64,000 nucleotides of DNA from Streptomyces albus subsp. chlorinus (lineage in GTDB: Bacteria > Actinomycetota > Actinomycetes > Streptomycetales > Streptomycetaceae). The notes beneath the pieces were generated by a model that was not told the origin of the DNA, searched no databases, and saw nothing but the letters and a program-made list of their open reading frames with translations. Positions 59,826-64,000 of the stretch are shown in pieces; the stretch's first letter is position 1; every line of letters begins with the position of its first letter. The position numbers were made by a program, and so were the translations under genes. Location of the stretch: contig NZ_VJOK01000001.1 in the NCBI RefSeq assembly GCF_013302895.1, forward strand, positions 62,001-126,000, given 5' to 3'.

Positions 59826-60437
59826 ATGCCCGGCCGGAAGCAGTTCGATGTGGGTGGAGCCCTGGACCAGGCCATGCGAGTGTTCTGGCAGCGCGGATAC
59901 GGGGACACCTCACTCGATGCCCTCGGCTCCGCCACCGGTCTCGGCCGCGGTTCCCTCTACGGCACCTTCGGCACCAAGGACGCCCTGTTCCGCCAGTGCC
60001 TTGCCCGCTACGTGTCCGTCTACGGAGTGCAGTACGAGCAGGCTCTGACCGCGCACCCCGGTGATCCGGTACGTGCGGTCGAGGCGTTCTTCGATGTCAT
60101 CCTGAAACGCATCGCCGACCCGTCGGTCCCCGTGGGATGCCTCATCGCACAGTCCGCCGCGCAGTCACCGACTCTGAGGGAGGAAAGCAGCACTGTGGTG
60201 CGTGGCCTGCTCGATGTGCAGCGTCAAAGGGTACGCACGGCGCTGGCGGACTCCCCGGCCGACGCCCAGACGCTCGACGAACTCGCGACATTCGTCGTCG
60301 CCGTCAACCAGTCGCTGGCCGTACTGAGCCGGGCCGGCACTTCGGATGCCGAGCTGCGCTCGGTGGCCCGGATCGCGTGCACGACGGTGGCGGACACACT
60401 CGCCCGGGCAGCGTCGAAGCACGCCGCCCAGGACTGA
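59826..60437 (+). CDS. TetR-family repressor (NemR/AcuR-like group)
   Basis: This 203-residue protein starts at ATG 59826, with AGGAGG 8 nt upstream; an in-frame GTG at 59805 lacks a site. The HTH reads LDQAMRVFWQRGYGDTSLDA, then LGSATGLGRGSLYGTFGTKD, with the FW-x-x-G-Y-x-x-T-S signature of NemR/ComR-like TetR proteins. Members of this group often bind GACC-type dyads and respond to electrophiles. It has two Cys, in RQCLAR and GCLIAQ, of which one could sense electrophiles. It is divergent from the MFS gene. Confidence 0.87.
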   Translation: MPGRKQFDVGGALDQAMRVFWQRGYGDTSLDALGSATGLGRGSLYGTFGTKDALFRQCLARYVSVYGVQYEQALTAHPGDPVRAVEAFFDVILKRIADPSVPVGCLIAQSAAQSPTLREESSTVVRGLLDVQRQRVRTALADSPADAQTLDELATFVVAVNQSLAVLSRAGTSDAELRSVARIACTTVADTLARAASKHAAQD

Positions 60438-60554
60438 CGACCAGTCGCCGGGTGTCCTGCCGGGGGTGTCCCGCGCGCCCTCCTCCAGCAGCTCCGCGAG
60501 CTTGCGCAGCCGCAGTCAGCACTGTGGCAGATCGATCGACACCGGAGCATCCGG

Positions 60555-60670
60555 CCAAGAGGTGCACACCTTCATCAACGACCCCTTCCGCCCCCATCGG
60601 CACGTACCTCTGCGGCCGCCGGATGTACGAAACGATGGTCTTCTGGAAGATCGGTGTCCCCCATCACTCG
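60555..60670 (+). pseudogene. Fragment of a DHFR/RibD-family protein
   Basis: One plus-strand frame reads EVHTFINDPFRPH and the next frame PIGTYLCGRRMYETMVFWKI. This matches the V-H-x-F-I-N-D-x-x-R-P-x-G-T-Y-L-Y-G-R-R-M-Y-E-T-M-V-F-W-E block of the RibD C-terminal/DHFR-like family. The N-terminal and C-terminal parts are gone. The remainder of 60438-60784 shows nothing. Confidence 0.6.
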
Positions 60671-60784
60671 TTGGGGTGGTATACGGCCCGAGCGGCCGCG
60701 TCTTGCAGCACAGTCATGAAGCAGAGGCGAGCGCACCGGTGAGCGCCCATCACTCCGCGCCCAATATTCCGTGAGGGGAACGTC

Positions 60785-61279
60785 ATGCCGCTCCTGGCCG
60801 ATGGCACCTACCGCATCCACGTGGGCAACCGATACCTCAGCGCGACGGCGAGGGAAGTCACCCTGTTGCCGGTGGGGCTCGGCCAGGAGGACAGGCACCA
60901 GTGGGAGTTGCGGTATGTGGGTGAGGGCTTCTACCTGGTGCGCTCCGTGGCGCAGGAGAGCTATCTGCACCATTCCGAGGTGCCTGAGGCCGGGGAACGG
61001 GTGGGCCTCGGTGAGCAGAGCAGGTGGAAGATCGTCAAAGGGCCGGAGAAGAGCACCTTCGTCCTCGGGGCTGTACAGGGCTTCTCACCCGCTCCCAGTC
61101 TCTGCCTGGCCTTCCGGTGGCCCGCGGCTGAAGCCGTCCTCGAGTGGACGGATCTCAACGAGCAAGGGATGTCCTTCACCCAGGACTCCCACGTCACCGT
61201 CCGCAGAGCGCCGCTCGCAGCCGCGACGATGCTCCTCCCCCTGCGCCGAAGCCGGCCCCGTCAGCGCCCGAGCCGGTGA
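60785..61279 (+). CDS. Beta-trefoil protein, possibly I66-type inhibitor-like
   Basis: This 164-residue protein starts at ATG 60785, with GAGGGG upstream. Three internally similar units are visible: DGTYRIHVGNRYLSATA with REVTLLPVGLGQEDRHQWEL, then GEGFYLVRSVAQESYLHHSE with SRWKIVKGPEKSTFVLGAVQ, then SLCLAFRWPAAEAVLEWTDL. The repeating W-x-h / Y-x-h pattern is that of beta-trefoils, as in bacterial I66-like (macrocypin-type) inhibitors and ricin-like lectins. No signal peptide is visible, so it acts in the cytosol. A basic tail (RRSRPRQRPSR) follows. It is a weak family match. Confidence 0.5.
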   Translation: MPLLADGTYRIHVGNRYLSATAREVTLLPVGLGQEDRHQWELRYVGEGFYLVRSVAQESYLHHSEVPEAGERVGLGEQSRWKIVKGPEKSTFVLGAVQGFSPAPSLCLAFRWPAAEAVLEWTDLNEQGMSFTQDSHVTVRRAPLAAATMLLPLRRSRPRQRPSR

Positions 61280-61601
61280 AGGGAAACACGTCCGCGGACG
61301 TGTGCAGCGGGATGCGGCCGGTGAGCTTGGACTTGGACAGGATCGGGAACCGCCGCGTGCACGCCGGCGCCCCGGTAGGGTTTTTCCCTCCTGGGCGGTG
61401 CCGTTGGCCCTCTTCCCATCCGGTTCGTTCTGCTTTCCTTCGTAACTGGTCCTCGACCATGTCATTCAGTGACATCGCCGCGTCTGAAGGGGGCGCCGAG
61501 GCCTTCCGGGACTGGAAGGTCCCGCACTGTCGTCCGAAAGATCTCGACACCCCCATGTGAGCCGGATCACACGGTGACCGAGTACCGGTACTCAGCCGCG
61601 T
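61280..61601. other. Intergenic with a 14-bp palindrome
   Basis: The palindrome GAGTACCGGTACTC is at 61580-61593, just after the epoxide hydrolase stop. No coding region is recognised. Confidence 0.45.
61580..61593. promoter_or_regulatory. Palindrome GAGTACCGGTACTC
   Basis: A perfect 14-bp palindrome shares its arms with the dyad at 47689-47706 and is followed by the same AGCC. It lies 8 bp past the stop codon of the epoxide hydrolase (minus strand), so it may act there as a terminator or be a mobile palindromic unit. Confidence 0.45.
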
Positions 61602-62774
61602 TCACCGATGGGCGGCCAGCACTGCCGCGAGGCCCTCTTGGAGGTCTTTGACGAAATACTCGGGAACCTCCAGCGACGGGAAGTGTCCTCCGGCTTCGGG
61701 CGACCTCCACCGGACGATCTGCCGGTACCGCTCCTGTGCCCAAGGGCGCGGGTATTTCTCGATGTTGCGGGGGTACATGGTGATCGCTGACGGGACGTCG
61801 ACGCGGAGCTCGGGGTCCAGCGAGTTGTGGCTTTCGTAGTAGATGCGGGCCGCCGATGCGCCGGTCCGCGTCAGCCAGTACAGGGTGACGTCGTCAAGAA
61901 CGCGGTCTCGGGAGATCGTCTCGAACGGACTGTCTTCGGTGTCCGACCACTCGGCGAACTTGTCGAGGATCCAGGCGAGAAGCCCGACCGGTGAGTCGAC
62001 GAGCGCGTAGCCGATGGTCTGCGGCCGGGTCGCCTGCTGCTTTGCGTAGGCCGCGCGGTGGCGCCAGAAGTCGCGGGTTTCCTCGGTCCACCTGCGCTCG
62101 GCCGCCGTCAGCCCGTCCGTGGTCAACCCGGGCGGCGCCTCCGCGAACGTTGTGTGGATGCCGAGGACATGCGCCGGGAACCTGCCGCCGAGAACCGTGG
62201 TGACGGTACCTCCCCAGTCGCCGCCGTGGGCCAGGAACTGGCTGTAGCCCAGCCTCCCCATCAGTTCCACCCATGCGGCCGCGATCTTCTCGGTTCCCCA
62301 ACCGGTGGTGGCCGGCTTGTCGCTGTAACCAAAGCCTGGCAACGACGGGACCACGACGTGGAACGCCGGCGCGTCCGCCTCTTTGGGATCGGCCAGCTCG
62401 TCCACCACATCGATGAACTCGGCAATGCTGCCCGGCCAGCCGTGCGACAACAGCAGAGGCGTGGCATCCGTGCGCGCGGACCGGCGATGCAGGAAATGGA
62501 TCCCCAGGTCAGCAATGGTCGTGCGGAACTGGCCTATCCGGTTGAGGCGCTCCTCGAACGGCCGCCAGTCGTACTCAGTGCGCCAGTAGCGCACAACATC
62601 GACGAGGTCCGCGAGAGGAACGCCCTGGGCCCAGCGGCCGGGGCCGGGCGGGGCGCGATGGACCGTCTCGGCCTCCGGCAGCCGCGCGGCGGCCAGTCGC
62701 GCTCGCAGGTCGTCGAGTTCGGCGTCGGTCGCGTGGACTTCAAAGGCTTGCACGTCGCTGGTGGGGCGGGGCAT
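61602..62774 (-). CDS. Epoxide hydrolase (EHN-domain type)
   Basis: This 390-residue protein starts at ATG 62774. Its N-terminal EHN domain (DVQAFEVHATDAELDDLRAR with WRPFEERLNRIGQFRTTI) precedes the alpha/beta-hydrolase core. The oxyanion motif is LLLSHGWPGSIAEFID (HGWPG), the nucleophile is in FLAHGGDWGGTVTT (Asp in GGDWGG), and the catalytic His in SPEAGGHFPSLEVPEY. Lid Tyr residues are in YYESHNSLD and MYPRNIEKYP. This matches juvenile-hormone/microsomal-type bacterial epoxide hydrolases. It is divergent from a CGNR regulator, across GAACCR dyads. Confidence 0.92.
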   Translation of the reverse strand: MPRPTSDVQAFEVHATDAELDDLRARLAAARLPEAETVHRAPPGPGRWAQGVPLADLVDVVRYWRTEYDWRPFEERLNRIGQFRTTIADLGIHFLHRRSARTDATPLLLSHGWPGSIAEFIDVVDELADPKEADAPAFHVVVPSLPGFGYSDKPATTGWGTEKIAAAWVELMGRLGYSQFLAHGGDWGGTVTTVLGGRFPAHVLGIHTTFAEAPPGLTTDGLTAAERRWTEETRDFWRHRAAYAKQQATRPQTIGYALVDSPVGLLAWILDKFAEWSDTEDSPFETISRDRVLDDVTLYWLTRTGASAARIYYESHNSLDPELRVDVPSAITMYPRNIEKYPRPWAQERYRQIVRWRSPEAGGHFPSLEVPEYFVKDLQEGLAAVLAAHR

Positions 62775-62815
62775 GAGACCTCCTGGCCGTCGTGGAACCG
62801 GCTACGATCTATCGT

Positions 62816-62875
62816 GAACCGGCTATGACGGTTCTAGCAGTTCCCCGAGTCGCACTGCAACCAGCTATGGTGGTT
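62816..62875. promoter_or_regulatory. Two operators, GAACCG-N7-CGGTTC and AACCA-N7-TGGTT
   Basis: GAACCG (62816-62821) and CGGTTC (62829-62834) flank GCTATGA; AACCA (62859-62863) and TGGTT (62871-62875) flank GCTATGG. The centres are 42 bp apart, four helical turns. A further GAACCGGCTA half-site is at 62795-62804. They fill the gap between the epoxide hydrolase and the CGNR regulator. Confidence 0.7.
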
Positions 62876-62877
62876 CC

Positions 62878-63453
62878 ATGTGTGCTCGGTTCCCTGACTT
62901 CCGCCTCGGCAACGTGCTGGCGACCAGCTTCACGGGGACTCTCTCGGAGCGTCATGGGAACCGTGTGGAGCGCATCCCCACGCCGCACCGGCTCATCGAC
63001 TGGCTGGCAGTGAACGGCCTCGCCGTCGACTCCTGCACCACCGCCCAGCTCGACCACGCGCGGGAACTGAGGGAGTCGATCCACGCCGCCGCGACAGCGG
63101 CCGCGCTCCAGGAGGGCCTCCCGCCCTCCGCTGTCCACGTCATCAATGCCTGCAGCACTCAGGGCCGGGCCGCGGCGTTCCTGACACCCGAGGGCAAGCG
63201 GCGATGGCGGCTCGGCTCGGCTTCGTGCGTCGAAGACGCCCTCAGCGTGATCGCCGCCGACGCGATCAGCATCATCGCAGGCGAGCGGGACGGAAAGCTG
63301 GCCTTGTGCGCATCACCGACCTGCCGAGCCGCCTTCTTCGACACCAGCCGAAGCCGCACCCGCAAGTGGTGTGACATGAACACATGCGGGAATCGCCAGA
63401 AGAAGGCGCGCTTCAATGCCAACCAGCGCACTGCCCCCGGATCAGCGGACTGA
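62878..63453 (+). CDS. CGNR zinc-finger/ABATE-domain transcriptional regulator
   Basis: This 191-residue protein starts at ATG 62878; the second operator ends 2 nt before it, leaving no ribosome site, so the transcript may be leaderless. The N-terminal ABATE domain reads RLGNVLATSFTGTLSERHGN and RVERIPTPHRLIDWLAVNG, with DHARELRESIHAAATAAAL. The C-terminal zinc finger is CASPTCRAAFFDTSRSRTRK followed by WCDMNTCGNRQKKARF, with Cys pairs and the CGNR motif. Proteins of this family are stress-linked regulators in actinobacteria with unproved ligands. It likely controls the divergent epoxide hydrolase. Confidence 0.88.
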   Translation: MCARFPDFRLGNVLATSFTGTLSERHGNRVERIPTPHRLIDWLAVNGLAVDSCTTAQLDHARELRESIHAAATAAALQEGLPPSAVHVINACSTQGRAAAFLTPEGKRRWRLGSASCVEDALSVIAADAISIIAGERDGKLALCASPTCRAAFFDTSRSRTRKWCDMNTCGNRQKKARFNANQRTAPGSAD

Positions 63454-63476
63454 GTCCCGTACAGTCCTCTCTTCCG

Positions 63477-64000
63477 TCAGGCCAGGCGGACCAGCGAGGC
63501 GCCGGCCACCAGCACGCTTCCGCCCATCAGTGTGGCGCTGAGGACCGCTGCCGCGTCGGACTGCCGCCGCCACCGCTCCCGCATCCAGCGGGTCGATGCC
63601 GCCCACAGCACGCACAGCAGCATGGCGAGCGCGGCGCCGAGTGTGCACACCCCGTCCCACCCGGCGCGGGAGTACACCACCCCGGCCAGGGCGGAGCCGA
63701 GCGCCCCTCCGGTGAAGTAGCACGTCATGTACGCGGAGGTGAGGCGTCCGCGCACCTCGGGCCGCAGGGCGTAGATCAGCGACTGATTGCTGATGTGCAC
63801 TCCTTGGTGCGCCAAGTCGAGGAGCACGATCCCGGTGATCAGTGCGGACAGGTGGTGGGCCCCCAGCAGCAGGAGGCCCCATGAGCCCAGCAGCAGGAAC
63901 GCGCAGGCGCCCGTGGTCAGGGTCGTCCGGCCCCGGTCCGCCAGCCGCCCGGCGAGCTGGGCGGCGACCGCACCCGCCGCGCCGGCCAGGCCGAGCAGTC
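63477..64000 (-). CDS. MFS transporter, C-terminal part, cut by window end
   Basis: The minus-strand frame is open from base 64000 to the stop at 63477, so only the last 174 residues are in the window. It contains LLGLAGAAGAVAAQLAGRLA, then DRGRTTLTTGACAFLLLGSW (motif-A-like loop with D-R-G-R), HQGVHISNQSLIYALRPEVR (signature of a sub-group of YdeF/Bcr-like transporters) and GRLTSAYMTCYFTGGALGSA. Six hydrophobic helices are visible. The start lies beyond the window. The convergent CGNR gene ends 23 bp away. Confidence 0.85.
   Translation of the reverse strand, partial: LLGLAGAAGAVAAQLAGRLADRGRTTLTTGACAFLLLGSWGLLLLGAHHLSALITGIVLLDLAHQGVHISNQSLIYALRPEVRGRLTSAYMTCYFTGGALGSALAGVVYSRAGWDGVCTLGAALAMLLCVLWAASTRWMRERWRRQSDAAAVLSATLMGGSVLVAGASLVRLA

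Noticed and set aside
59826..63453. Chromosome replication or plasmid origin
   Set aside because: No Rep, ParA/B or DnaA-box cluster is visible in the window.

Overview
This is a high-GC actinobacterial window, almost certainly from a Streptomyces chromosome arm or a large plasmid. Evidence: strong G/C third-position bias, frequent GTG starts, GTGA/ATGA stop-start overlaps, and families typical of Streptomyces (SCO6745-like HTH protein, DUF6010, DUF6196, DUF1330, WapI-type and SMI1/KNR4 proteins, CGNR regulators, Ser/Thr kinase with FHA partner). There is no ribosomal, tRNA or core-metabolism gene, no CRISPR array and no PKS/NRPS assembly line.

The layout is a chain of small accessory cassettes, usually one regulator beside one redox enzyme, hydrolase or exporter, often divergent around a visible dyad. 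Intact pairs are TetR/FAD-monooxygenase (9.6-11.9 kb), TetR/FAD-monooxygenase (12.3-14.3), HxlR/NmrA (15.3-16.6), TetR/aldo-keto reductase (21.0-22.9), MarR/HSL-type esterase (40.6-42.0), MarR/paired SMR exporters (42.3-43.9), MarR/FAD-monooxygenase (48.0-49.6), TetR/MFS (58.4-60.4) and CGNR/epoxide hydrolase (61.6-63.5). Other islands are a membrane-protein operon (5.0-6.5), a P/E-rich membrane protein with an FHA protein and a Ser/Thr kinase (30.7-36.3), a PL7 polysaccharide lyase (36.7), a GNAT-aminotransferase fusion with a CdsA paralogue (45.1-47.6), a LuxR-type two-component pair (53.0-54.9) and a GT87 membrane protein (55.1).

Between these lies a gene graveyard. Five decayed IS5-type transposases are readable (near 7.4, 12.2, 14.3-15.0, 23.1-23.5 and 49.9-50.3 kb). 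There are also fragments of TetR, MarR, LysR, LuxR, CGNR, SDR, monooxygenase, ABC ATPase, alpha/beta hydrolase and DHFR-like genes, and a chimeric ORF joining a TetR fragment to a flavin-reductase tail.

The most unusual intact system is the four-gene operon at 7741-11163. It encodes an aromatic-hydroxylase-type flavoprotein, a RidA-like domain fused to a nitrile-hydratase-leader-peptide-like (NHLP) domain, a second stand-alone NHLP-like protein with the same C-terminal module, and an alpha/beta hydrolase. The last three genes overlap by a few bases, and a divergent TetR gene sits across a palindromic operator. No YcaO, radical SAM or nitrile hydratase gene is nearby. All functional statements rest on reading the sequence by eye; no database search was run.
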